A stretch of DNA of 64,000 nt. It comes from Brachionus manjavacas. Its lineage: Eukaryota; Rotifera; Eurotatoria; Ploima; Brachionidae. The position numbers and the translations under genes were made by a program. The notes under the pieces were generated by a model. That model worked only from the letters and a program-made list of their open reading frames with translations, had not been told where the DNA came from and did not search any database. The stretch covers positions 930,001 to 994,000 of the forward strand of contig JAHQIY010000018.1 in the NCBI GenBank assembly GCA_019054805.1. Reading direction: 5' to 3'. Below are positions 46,099 to 56,035 of this stretch, piece by piece (the first letter of the stretch is position 1; each line of letters opens with the position of its first letter).

Positions 46099-48389
46099 AT
46101 GAGCAATTCACCGAGAGAATCAAATTTCAAGAATAGGCGCAATTTGGAACCATTGGCAGCGAGTGACAGTCATTTTCAGCATACCAAAAATTATTCATCA
46201 GCTTCATTGGATACTTACAAGTCCGTGAACAGCGGAAATCAAGCGCCGGATGCAAAATCACCTTACGGAAGCATTTCTCAAGGATTCAGAAAAGCATTGC
46301 CACACGACATGGCTTGCAAATTAGGCTGTAAAGGAAAAAAATGCAAATATGAAACATCAAATTGGCCGCCAGAAGAAATGGCAATACCCGGAATTTTTTC
46401 ACATTGGTACTAAATTCTTTTAATATTTTTTTTTCTTTTAAATAAAAATAAAAATGTTAGGATCACTGACAACATTGTAGCCATGGCCAGACCAAGAGAC
46501 AGTCTCATTAAAAACACTAATTTCATTCAAAAAATGAAAGAGTAATATTTAATTTTTTGATAATAGTAATTAAGTAAATATTTTACTAAAAGATAAAATG
46601 ATATAAAATAAATATACTTTTTAAATATTTATTTAAATTTTAGAGCCGGAATAAATTCAATTTTTAATTTACAAACGCGCAATGAACATAAATACTGCGG
46701 AGAAGGCATACTTGAATCAACCGGGTATTCATACGATCCAGTTGATTTTCAAAAAAATGAAAGCAAGTCTTTAATAAATATTTGTAAATTAAATTTTTAA
46801 AAATTTTGAATTTTAGTTTTCTATTATAACTTTGAACTCGAAGATTATAGCATTGGTTCTAAGAGCCAAATGCTGGACATTGTAAAAGTTATTGAGTTTG
46901 CGCTTAGCCAGGGAAAATTGGCTGTCCATTGTCATGCAGGTCTTGGCAGAACCGGACTTCTGATTGCTTGCTCTTTGATCTATTCCCAAAGAATGAATGC
47001 CAACGAAGCCATTTATTATATTAGGGAAAAAAGGTTTCTATCTATTGCTTCAACTTTGGCTTTGTGAAATTCAGTAAAAATTTTACAAAAAAATTAGAGA
47101 AAAATTTCAAATTTTATTAATGGATCAAAAATACAAAGATAAAACATCAATAAGATTTAATTTGATCATTGATTTTATTGATTAAAAAAATTTACAAATT
47201 TTAATTTTTTAAAAAAAGAAATTTTTTTGTACAATTTGTTCAGAACAACGCCCTTAAATTTTGTGAACACTTTATTAAAAAAATTTCAAGGCAAAATTCG
47301 GTTCAAATGGATGTGCAGATAGCAAGTGCCAAAGAGTTTGAAAATTATTTGAAGCCATTGAGAGTTGTTTATTGTCAAACGATGACTAGTCTAAGTCGAT
47401 CATTAAACTTGGAATCCGGTGAGTCACATTTGTTCACAAGCTTTAGTCTCAGTACATTTCTAATAAGACAAAGACTTATTTTGCACGGAAATGAATTGAA
47501 AAAAATTAGACACATTCCAAAGGTACATTGATTTCTAGTTTGAATAAACAATTTGAAAACACGTGGTATTTTAAAAAAACTTTTGAAAATACCGCGCATT
47601 TAAAATCAAAAAAAATAATTTTTATATATAATTTTAAAGATTATTTATGTTTGTTGCCGAAAATTAATCAAACTGATTAAAAAATGTCCAAAAAATGAAA
47701 CTTCACATACTTTAACAGTGCCAACTAACAATAATAGGTAACCTAGGAATAAAAAATAATTTTTAAAAGTTATTCAAATTTTTAAAAACCCAAGACGTCA
47801 TTCCAATCCGGAGTCTTCATTTTCCCTGACTGAAATAGCTGAATCTTTAATCAAAACTAAATATTCATCGAAATTGATGAAAATAGTTTTAGAATATCAG
47901 CGCTTGATTAATGAAACGAATGACGGCTATGATATTTTGTACCAAGAAGATAATCCTTTGGTTTTGGCAGCCATGATGTGGACATGGATCGATCATTTGA
48001 AAGAGCCTGTGGTTAGAGACCAAGAAATATCGCATCTTTTGTCTTATTACAAGGAAAATTCTAAAGGTGAATCAAACTGGAACACTTTGGACAAGGGAAT
48101 TATAGAAACAGTGAATTGTTTGCTTAATTTGCTCAGAGAACTTTTTCCAATCGAAGAACAAATGGAAAATTTTTTAATAGACAAGCTAATAGCCAGCTTG
48201 ACCCAAACGCAAAACAAGTCTCAAATGGACAGAACTTTGAATGAAAGTGAAGATTTAAGACAGTTACCTTCCAACAAGTATTTACTAATTAAATCAATTG
48301 TCAAAAGTATTATTGAAAAACCGGTTACTTCGACTAGCAAAAAATCGCCAAGATTTGACAATAGTTTCAGAGATGTTGAACAATATTAA
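46099..48389 (+). CDS. PTPDC1: PTPDC1-like dual-specificity protein tyrosine phosphatase, seven exons
   Basis: Exons 46099-46406, 46461-46541, 46644-46762, 46817-47033, 47291-47522, 47640-47737 and 47795-48389 join in phase to about 549 residues. The Cys-rich entry LPHDMACKLGCKGKKCKYE followed by IPGIFSHWITDNIVAMARP is characteristic of PTPDC1; the P-loop is HCHAGLGRTG with catalytic Cys at about 208. Downstream come NSVQ...EFENYLKPLR, FLIRQRLILHG and HIPKIIYVCC, and a C-terminal part with DNPLVLAAMMWTWIDHLKEP that matches the vertebrate C-terminus. Vertebrate PTPDC1 acts at centrosomes and cilia and affects cilium length. The intron after 46762 starts with GCAAGT, a GC-AG intron, needed to keep phase. 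The N-terminal and linker parts are shorter than in vertebrates (about 750 residues). Confidence 0.88.
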
Positions 48390-48535
48390 TTTATATATTT
48401 TTTAATAAATATTCAAGAATTTTTAAAATAATTTTTTTTTAGTTAATATCTCAAACGCAAGTGAGCTATAGACAATGAGAGTGTTTTTATAGTCAATTAT
48501 TCTTTTTTGTCCTTTACTTAGTAAAGAATAACTAT

Positions 48536-48540
48536 CCAAC
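48536..48540. repeat. Target-site duplication, left copy (CCAAC)
   Basis: CCAAC directly outside the left LTR is repeated at 53997-54001 outside the right LTR. A 5-bp duplication is usual for Ty3/gypsy integration. Confidence 0.85.
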
Positions 48541-48931
48541 TAAAGTGTTTGGGCAGTCGGTGCAAAATAAAAGATTTATTTTGTTAAGCTAAAATGGTTT
48601 ATTTAAAATCTATCTAATAGAAAACGGCCGTTCTGAGCCAAACATAAATATTAGTAAAATATTAAAATAAGGAAGAAGAAGAGATGAAAAAAAGAGAGAG
48701 AATAAAATAGAGCTAAGCCAAACGACTAAACTAAAATGTAAAAGAAAGGACGCTATAAATCATAAAAAGAAGAACTTAGAATAGAAGAAGAAAAAATAGA
48801 CAAAGTTCAAACTAAAAGTTTATAAAATTTGATTTTAGAGAGGGAGGTTTAGTCAGCTGATAAGTTGAAGGTGCTTGCAGAACCATTCCAACTTAACATT
48901 GTGATTGGCAGCTGAAAGCTACTACATCACA
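48541..48931 (-). repeat. LTR (3' LTR of the element)
   Basis: 391 bp, identical by eye to 53606-53996. In element orientation it begins TGTGATGTAG and ends CACTTTA. Confidence 0.92.
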
Positions 48932-48948
48932 TCTTCCCTCCTCTCAGG
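48932..48948 (-). other. Polypurine tract
   Basis: In element orientation CCTGAGAGGAGGGAAGA ends exactly at the 3' LTR, the expected place and composition for the plus-strand primer. Confidence 0.8.
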
Positions 48949-49047
48949 TGATTTGTTTGCCAATCTTCTTGAGAATCTTGTTGGCGGATTTTGTTGTTGT
49001 TTCGCAGCTTCTTTCTTCTTTGCCTCGGCCTCTCGTCTCGCAGCTTC

Positions 49048-49506
49048 CTATTTTGTGTGCCTACCACGTTTAGTGGTCTTTTCCGGAGCGCAGGAAACAT
49101 TACCTGGATCTCTAGCTGCTATCGTCTCAGTTGGTTGATCCTGTGTTTGATCAGCTGGCTGAGTCGTTGATTGATCGCTCGCTACTATTGACTGAGCGTG
49201 AGCTTCTTCCCTCTTTTCAACTGTGAAGTCAGAGTCCTCAGCGGGAAGTTGAATACCGACTGCCGGAGTCATTTTAGTGCTGGATTCAATCCGCTCATCA
49301 ATATTGCTCAAATTACCATAGTCTTCATCGTAGCAGTAGCCTTTGAAAAACGATGAATTTCTCACTACTGTGTGCGGTTTTGGGAATTCGCGTTCGGCAG
49401 TCACCATTGCGCCATTCATTTGAACCACTCGATAGGGATCTGGATCCCATGGCGAAACATTTTTTTGCGGTCTGGACTCGCTTGAATAGTACCAAACTTC
49501 CAACAT
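49048..49506 (-). pseudogene. 3' end of pol in a shifted frame
   Basis: This frame continues the integrase C-terminus (SPWDPDPYRVVQMNGAMVTA, a GPY/F-like module) but is out of frame with the main gag-pol frame. The shift falls at a run of seven A (49460-49466, minus strand), which suggests an indel in the homopolymer or a +1 frameshift site. The frame ends at TAG 49048-49050, yet stays open after it (EAARREAEAKKKEAA...) until a TAG at 48922-48924, inside the 3' LTR. So both a frameshift and a premature stop may have hit this copy. Confidence 0.7.
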
Positions 49507-52500
49507 CGATTTTGCTCATGGTAGCTCGCATTCGGCGGTCAAACTCTGCCTTCATTCTTTGTTTGGCCTTTCGGTCGTTTAGCTGGGCTTCTCTGTGTAC
49601 TTTACTCAAGTAGTCTGGATCGGCTGGTGATGCTTCGATAGCAGGTATTCCAGAGCTTCTACTAAAACCCATCAAAAGTACTGATGGCGCTATACCTGTA
49701 GTGGAGTGCGGGGTTTCTCTATAAGCTCGAAGGAAAGTTTTCAAGGCGATTTGCTTATCTACGCCTGAGATCTGAGCCGTTTTAAGAACTTTCCCCAGCT
49801 TCTTCATGAAGCTTTCAGCCCCTGCATTCGCTCTTGGCCAGTAAGGAGTGATCTTGCGGTGCTTAAAACCCCAATGCTTGGCGAACTCCGCAAACTTATA
49901 CGACTGGAATGGTGAGCCGTTATCAGTCTTATATTCAACTGGAACTCCGATGAAGTTGAATAGCTGTTCGAGCACTGGTTGAACGCACTCCATTGAACAT
50001 GACTTTATACGGTCAACACTGGCCCATCGCGAATACTCGTCATGATTGACGAACCAATAGTAGCCGCACGCCATTGGACCGAAAAAATCGCCTGATACTG
50101 TCATCCATGGACCTTGAGGCATTTCGCTAGGTTTCATCGGCTCGAATGATGGTCTGCCAGTTGTTGCTTGGCATTCTACGCATTGCTTGACTAACAGCTC
50201 TACCACCTGATCTATGCCAGGAAACCATACTCTGGATCGTATTAGAGCTTTAGTCTTTACTATTCCTTGGTGTCCGGCGTGAGCAAGTTCTAGAACTCTT
50301 TGGCGCAGTTTGCTCGGAACCACAATGCGTTGCCCTCTGAGAAGGATGCCGTCTTTAGCTATGTTCAGCTCGTGGAACACCGCTCGATAGCTTTCGAGAT
50401 GTCTCGGGCACTTCTTTGAGTCAAAACCTTGCTGAACCAGCTGAATGAGCTCACATAGCTCGCCGTCCTCTTTGGTTGCATCTAATACTTCTCGGACTGT
50501 CAGCGCATCTGGCTTCGCGGCATACGCTATCGAGTTGACATAGCGCTCAAGACTTATCTCCTCCGCGCTGGTGAAGCCTTTTGGAGACGCTTTCTCAACT
50601 GGATGCCGAGAATAGTAGTCAGCTATGTTAGTCGCGCCTGGTCTATGGACTATGGTGAAGTCGAATTGACTTAGCCGGAGAGCCAATCGCTCGATACGGG
50701 CTGGTGGCTTAGATGAAGGATTGCTCAGCAACAATTGCACAGCTCGGTTGTCGGTTACTAGCGTGAATGTCTTGCCGAATAGATAGATCCAGAACCGTTC
50801 ACATCCCCATACTGTAGCAAGAGCCTCTTTCTCGCACTGGCTATATCGGCGCTCAACATCCGTTAATAGTCTAGATGCGCAGCCAACGATGACTCGCTCA
50901 TTGCCATCGTCGGGATTGATCTGAGCAATGACGGCGCTGAGACCAACGGGACTAGCATCTACTGTCAGCTCGGTCAACCAGTTCTTGTTGAAGAATGATG
51001 TGCCTGTTGTAGAGATAGCATCTTTAACAGCATTGAATGCGGCTTGTTCTTTTTCTGTCCATTGCCACTGCGAAGTCGAGCGTGTCAAACTCCACAGCGG
51101 TTCGGAGATGGTCATTAGATCTATGATGAATCGAGCGCTGTACAGAGCTGAGCACAGAAAGCTCTTGAGTTCTTTGGCGTTCGTGGGCTCTGAAGCCTTT
51201 CTCATGGCGCGGCATCTATCCTCCGTCGGTGATATGCCCTCTGGCGTGAATCTCAGACCAAAAAAGTTGAGTTCCTTCCGGTAAAATTGACACTTGGACA
51301 GGCTGAGTGTGAGTCCATTCTCTTCTAAACGTTTCAACACCGCCATCAAGTTGTTATGATGTTCTGTTCTGGTTTTACCGAACACTAGAATGTCGTCTGC
51401 CATGTTTAATTGGCCAGGCAGATCTTCCAGCAGAACTCGTAGCCACTCAGTGAATGTCTCTGAGGCACAGGATATTCCCATATGTAGCCGTTTGTATCGA
51501 AACAGGCCTAGATGAGTCGTGATGGTGGTGAGGCTTCTAGACTCTTCAGCTAGGGGCAACTGATGGAATGCCTTGATAATGTCGAGCTTTGAGAACCATT
51601 TGGCTCCATCCACCAGATGCACCAAGTCTTCGACCGTCTTTGTGGGATATCTTGTCCTTCGAATAGCTTTGTTCAGAGCTCTCGAGTCGCATGTAATCCG
51701 TATGTCGAATTGGTGCTGCTTTGATTGTTCTGATCCAGTTATTGGACTGGATAGACTACATTTGGCATTCGGAACTGGCTTCTCTTTCGGTACTATCACT
51801 AGATTTGATACCCATGGAGTTGGTCCACTCTTGCTGTCTACTCGCTCCAGGATACCTTGTTTAATTTGCCTGAGTATCTCCTCTTCGACTTGCTCTCGTA
51901 AGTGAAAAGGCACTGGACGTTGTGGCTGCCTAACCGGTCTCACGTTTGGATCAACATCCAGTTTCACTTCTGAGTTCATTGCACAGCCAAGTTCTCCGCT
52001 GAACAGTTTAGGAAATTTGGCTGCTATCTCCTCTGGTGCAGGATTTGTTTCGGTTGCTGGCTCTGATCGTTTAAGAGTGTTGATAGTTATCACGCTTAGC
52101 TCTAGCGCTGTTTTACAGCCAACTAAGCACTCATGACTTCCTTTAACCACTCTGAAGTCGGAGTTTACAGATCGACCATTAAACTTGATAGTTGATTCAA
52201 ACTGGCCTAAGAATTCGATCGGTTTCTCAGCGGTGTAAGCGTAGAAGTTTGAGTGACACTTGTTCAGATGAGGCTTATTATTAAGCCGATGATAAGTTGC
52301 CTCATCAATTATATTGATAGGCGCACCGGTGTCAATCATGAACCGGACCTTTGTGTCTAGTATGAGAGCTTCTACTCTTATACATTCTTGTGGCTTGATA
52401 GTTCCGATGGTATTCGGAGCTGAGCTTATTGTGTTGATGCCGAAGTTCAGACTGGCTTTGTATCGCAGGAATTCCTGGTAGTCATCTTCATCGAATGTGC

Positions 52501-53584
52501 TCTTCATCGAACTACGTGCTGCTTTGTTCTCATCATTCGCTGCCAGTTGACGGACGTAGCGATTGCCACTTTGCGCAGACCTCTGCTGGCGCTGGTTTGA
52601 GAAGCTTTGCGCGGTTCTCTCGTTACTATTTCGACGCGAGTCCGTTGATTGACCACCACTTCGACAAACGCGCGCAAAGTGGTTCAATTTGTTGCACTTG
52701 GAGCAACTCTGGCCTCTAGCTGGACACTTCGATCGGTCAGCATGCGCTTTCCCACCACAGTTTCCGCACGACTGTCCTTTTTGGCTTTGCGTTCTGCTCT
52801 GATGGACCTTCGTCTTGGCATGATCGTTGCTGGCGTATGCTATCACGCCTCTGCTTAACGGTCCCGATTCACCTGAGCCTCGGATCTTCGCCATACTCGC
52901 GCTAGCACGTTCTAAACCAATGGCATAGTCCAGAACTCTAGCTAGGTCTAGATCGTCCGTTCTCGCGCAGTGCCTTTGGACCTCTTCCATTCCGCAACCA
53001 ACAACAAATTGCCTCTCGATTTCGATCTCGAGTGCAGTGCCGAATTTGCAGTGCTTGGCGAACTCACGAAGGCGCATAACGTATTCGTTGACCATTTCAC
53101 CCTCTCGCCTCTTTGCGTTTCGAAATTCGCAAATTTCGGCGTATACTGACCGCTTGGGGGTGAACTGTTCGGTTAGTATCTTCTTGATGGCCTCGAATGC
53201 GTCATCATCTTTTTTGCTGGCACTGTTGTTGAAAACGTCGCGTGCGTCGTCTCCCATGTACAGGAGGAATTTGGCCTTTATCTGAACAGCGTCTTCTAGC
53301 TTTTCAGATTTCAGGTAAAGGTCAAATTTTTCGGTCCATTTCGACCACCTTGATCCGATGGTGGACATGTCTCCGTGGTATTGAAATATACCACATGCTG
53401 CTTCATTGTTCATCCTGCGAGTTTTTGATTGCGTTTGAGCAGTCGTGTAGGTTTGAAGTATGAGTGTTGGCGTCTGTGCTGAGTTGGCGTCTATGCTATG
53501 ATTGGTGTCGTTTTGTGGCTTGGCTTTGTTCGCGTCGTCTGTACTGGTAATCGCTACTTCTTGTACTGGATCTTCGTTTATCAT
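49325..53584 (-). CDS. Gag-pol polyprotein of the Ty3/gypsy element
   Basis: One 1419-residue frame starting at the ATG about 20 bp after the LTR. Gag: GDMSTIGSRWSKWTEKFDLY and a helical capsid-like region, then two zinc knuckles (CGNCGGKAHADRSKC and CSKCNKLNHFARVC). Protease: FMIDTGAPINIID. Reverse transcriptase: DIIKAFHQLPL and a catalytic MADDILVFG, with Met-Ala-Asp-Asp instead of the usual Tyr-x-Asp-Asp. RNase H: LTVDASPVGLSAV and TDNRAVQLLL. Integrase: HHCC finger (HAGHQGIVKTKALI...CVEC) and the DDE triad (VSGDFFGP, TDNGSPF, AGAESFMKK). Gag and Pol share a frame without a shift. The last 60 codons are off frame relative to the natural integrase end. The type resembles Mag-like or K02A2.6-like gypsy elements (inference). 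Confidence 0.93.
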   Translation of the reverse strand: MINEDPVQEVAITSTDDANKAKPQNDTNHSIDANSAQTPTLILQTYTTAQTQSKTRRMNNEAACGIFQYHGDMSTIGSRWSKWTEKFDLYLKSEKLEDAVQIKAKFLLYMGDDARDVFNNSASKKDDDAFEAIKKILTEQFTPKRSVYAEICEFRNAKRREGEMVNEYVMRLREFAKHCKFGTALEIEIERQFVVGCGMEEVQRHCARTDDLDLARVLDYAIGLERASASMAKIRGSGESGPLSRGVIAYASNDHAKTKVHQSRTQSQKGQSCGNCGGKAHADRSKCPARGQSCSKCNKLNHFARVCRSGGQSTDSRRNSNERTAQSFSNQRQQRSAQSGNRYVRQLAANDENKAARSSMKSTFDEDDYQEFLRYKASLNFGINTISSAPNTIGTIKPQECIRVEALILDTKVRFMIDTGAPINIIDEATYHRLNNKPHLNKCHSNFYAYTAEKPIEFLGQFESTIKFNGRSVNSDFRVVKGSHECLVGCKTALELSVITINTLKRSEPATETNPAPEEIAAKFPKLFSGELGCAMNSEVKLDVDPNVRPVRQPQRPVPFHLREQVEEEILRQIKQGILERVDSKSGPTPWVSNLVIVPKEKPVPNAKCSLSSPITGSEQSKQHQFDIRITCDSRALNKAIRRTRYPTKTVEDLVHLVDGAKWFSKLDIIKAFHQLPLAEESRSLTTITTHLGLFRYKRLHMGISCASETFTEWLRVLLEDLPGQLNMADDILVFGKTRTEHHNNLMAVLKRLEENGLTLSLSKCQFYRKELNFFGLRFTPEGISPTEDRCRAMRKASEPTNAKELKSFLCSALYSARFIIDLMTISEPLWSLTRSTSQWQWTEKEQAAFNAVKDAISTTGTSFFNKNWLTELTVDASPVGLSAVIAQINPDDGNERVIVGCASRLLTDVERRYSQCEKEALATVWGCERFWIYLFGKTFTLVTDNRAVQLLLSNPSSKPPARIERLALRLSQFDFTIVHRPGATNIADYYSRHPVEKASPKGFTSAEEISLERYVNSIAYAAKPDALTVREVLDATKEDGELCELIQLVQQGFDSKKCPRHLESYRAVFHELNIAKDGILLRGQRIVVPSKLRQRVLELAHAGHQGIVKTKALIRSRVWFPGIDQVVELLVKQCVECQATTGRPSFEPMKPSEMPQGPWMTVSGDFFGPMACGYYWFVNHDEYSRWASVDRIKSCSMECVQPVLEQLFNFIGVPVEYKTDNGSPFQSYKFAEFAKHWGFKHRKITPYWPRANAGAESFMKKLGKVLKTAQISGVDKQIALKTFLRAYRETPHSTTGIAPSVLLMGFSRSSGIPAIEASPADPDYLSKVHREAQLNDRKAKQRMKAEFDRRMRATMSKIDVGSLVLFKRVQTAKKCFAMGSRSLSSGSNEWRNGDCRTRIPKTAHSSEKFIVFQRLLLR

Positions 53585-53585
53585 A

Positions 53586-53603
53586 TAGTTATCCTCGTCG
53601 CCA
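53586..53603 (-). other. Primer-binding site
   Basis: In element orientation TGGCGACGAGGATAAC begins two bases after the 5' LTR. TGG pairs with the CCA end of a tRNA; which tRNA cannot be settled here. Confidence 0.7.
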
Positions 53604-53605
53604 GA

Positions 53606-53996
53606 TAAAGTGTTTGGGCAGTCGGTGCAAAATAAAAGATTTATTTTGTTAAGCTAAAATGGTTTATTTAAAATCTATCTAATAGAAAACGGCCGTTCTG
53701 AGCCAAACATAAATATTAGTAAAATATTAAAATAAGGAAGAAGAAGAGATGAAAAAAAGAGAGAGAATAAAATAGAGCTAAGCCAAACGACTAAACTAAA
53801 ATGTAAAAGAAAGGACGCTATAAATCATAAAAAGAAGAACTTAGAATAGAAGAAGAAAAAATAGACAAAGTTCAAACTAAAAGTTTATAAAATTTGATTT
53901 TAGAGAGGGAGGTTTAGTCAGCTGATAAGTTGAAGGTGCTTGCAGAACCATTCCAACTTAACATTGTGATTGGCAGCTGAAAGCTACTACATCACA
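53606..53996 (-). repeat. LTR (5' LTR of the element)
   Basis: 391 bp, identical by eye to 48541-48931, flanked outside by CCAAC (53997-54001). Confidence 0.92.
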
Positions 53997-54001
53997 CCAA
54001 C

Positions 54002-54495
54002 TATTCAATTAATTATATTTCTTAGATTTTTTTAATAATTATATTATATTTAAATTTGAAATTCTCGATACAGTTTTTTAAATTTAGCAAAAAAATTAAT
54101 TAAAATTTTTAAAATTTACACTTAGTAATTATAAATTTAAAAAACATTCTAAAATTTTCTCAATAATTATGCATAGCCGGATCCCTAAACCAGGGCTACG
54201 CCCCGGACCCCTTTTACTTATCTCAGATTTTTAAAATACTTTTTTTGTCCAAAAATTATAAAGTAAAATTAAAATATTTTGTTATTTAGATACTCTTTGA
54301 TCAAGAATAAATTTCTTTAATAAAAAACAAAATTAAAAAAATTAAAAAATTACAAAAAATTACTATTACACATATAAAGGACACTAAAGGTCACTAAAGG
54401 ACAATATTTAATTCTGTAATAAGTAAAGGACACAAAAGGACATAAAAAAATTTTTAGGATAAAATTCAAGCTCATTGTCTATCCATGGCGCAAGT
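54002..54495. mobile_element. Right part of a foldback element split by the LTR retrotransposon
   Basis: The right end (CTCATTGTCTAT at 54471-54482, with TAAAGGACACAAAAGGACA before it) is the inverted match of 48463-48530 (CTATAGACAATGAG..., TGTCCTTTACTTA) left of the retrotransposon. The core at 54173-54213 holds CTAAACCAGGGCTACG and CCCCGGACCCC, the reverse complement of the core motifs of the element at 25352-25386. The retrotransposon therefore sits inside a member of this foldback family. Confidence 0.65.
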
Positions 54496-55483
54496 AAAGC
54501 AAAGGAGATTAATTGTTATTTATTTTGTGTATTTTCTGAAGGATACTATTTGGATCGCGACATCTGATATTCAGTTAACATTTATTTAAAAAATATTTTT
54601 TTGAAAAATACATTCATGTATCCCAGGATACATGTGGGAATATGAATTTGAAAATTTTTTTTTTGATTTAAAAAAATTAAAAATGCTCGAAAAAAAATAC
54701 AAAATAAACAAAGTTATGAAAAAAGAAAATCACTTATTTGAAAAAATTACAATTCATTAATCAATTCAAATAAAGTAATTAAGCTTAAATGTAAAACTCT
54801 TTCTGATTGCTTAGGAGGTTCACAAACCCCAGTAATACTCAGTAAAAGATTTGAATTTCTTCATTTTCTTCAAATCTGCTTTTTGATTAAAATGCTCTTT
54901 GAATTTTTGGTAGTTTTCTTTTCTTTTATAAATTAATATATTTTTATCGGCATTAAAAAATTACGAATGTCTACCTTCTATTCCTGTGTTCCTGTGTTTT
55001 CGGTCTGTTCTGGTTAAACCCTTTTTTTAAAGTTTTAACTCCTTTTCACTGGAAACCGTTGCTTTTGGTCAAAATTATTTTCATACTTGCAGTTTTTAAA
55101 TGTTTGTCTGCGAAACACGGAATAGCATGAAAAAACTATTGTCTTTAATGGAACCTATAAGTGCATTATAGATTCTAATTAAGGTTTTTTAACTTAACTT
55201 CCACGATCTGTGTGACAAAATTTTAATTAAATTCACGATCACGACATCTAGAACGAATGAATTCACCAAGGATTTTGGAAGACTGGGGAGACAGTGTAGG
55301 GTATTTGCTTTCCAAAAAGTTTTAGACAAAGCTTATTGTTTTTGAAGGATTCCCAGAGTAAAAAATGTAGCTACATTTTTCTGGAGACTTCTTTAGCCTC
55401 CATTTTTGTAGTCACAGCTGCAATTTTTTAAGATAGTTATTTTTAATCTTAGCAATGTTGCCAAAGGTAAGTTTTTAGATTTA

Positions 55484-55593
55484 ACCACTGTGCCATACCT
55501 TGTCAAAAGCCTGAGAGATATCCAAGAAGAGGGAACAAACTTTATTCTTTCTTATTAAGTCCATGATAGTAATTTTGTCCGCAGTAAAAGCAT
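55484..55593 (-). pseudogene. Degenerate non-LTR reverse transcriptase fragment
   Basis: The minus strand reads open as DAFTADKITIMDLIRKNKVC then SLFLDISQAFDKVWHSG before a TAA. LDISQAFDKVWH is the RT block that contains the first catalytic aspartate of non-LTR elements. Neighbouring sequence (55200-55480) is too decayed to read. This is a different LINE remnant from the one at 43.5 kb. Confidence 0.7.
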
Positions 55594-56035
55594 CAGTATT
55601 TTTAGGAAAATCTTCTCCATTTTATTTTAACATTAGATTTAATATTGATTGAAAATCAAAGTGTATTTATAGAGGTTTTATGAAAGAAACTTTAAATTTT
55701 TTAAATAAAAATTAACAATGAAAATAGCAGAGAAGAAAAAATTACATAGTGAATTATCGATAAGTTTTCTTCTGAAATTTTTAAAAAATAAAAATTTTTT
55801 TTGTAAAAAATAAAATTTTAAAATGAAAGAATATTATGAGTAGTTATTTTTTTATTCTAAGAATTATTCTAAGAGTGTAACAAAGGAAATTGATATTGGT
55901 AATTTAAATATAAAATTTTTATCTATTTTTAAAAAAGAAATTTTTTTTTTTTACAAAAAAATTTAACAGTTTAAGATTTTAAAACAAAGAACATTTTTTA
56001 AAACTAAAATAAAAAATATGCTTAATTTCTTATTT

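Larger units (their letters stand above)
48541..53996 (-). mobile_element. Ty3/gypsy LTR retrotransposon, recent insertion
   Basis: A 5456-bp element in minus orientation: two 391-bp LTRs, a primer-binding site, one long gag-pol frame with the order protease, RT, RNase H, integrase, a polypurine tract and a 5-bp target duplication. That enzyme order defines Ty3/gypsy. The LTRs look identical base for base, so it inserted recently. It landed about 150 bp after the PTPDC1-like stop codon, inside an older foldback element. Two lesions near the 3' end of pol (see pol entries) suggest this copy may not be fully active. Confidence 0.95.
53997..56035. other. Intergenic region right of the retrotransposon
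   Basis: About 2 kb: the target duplication, the right arm and G+C-rich core of a foldback element (to about 54495), then A+T-rich DNA with a decayed minus-strand LINE RT piece near 55.5 kb. No host gene seen. Confidence 0.5.

Noticed and set aside
49353-53463. Several plus-strand open frames inside the retrotransposon
   Set aside because: They are antisense to the long gag-pol frame and carry no recognised domain.
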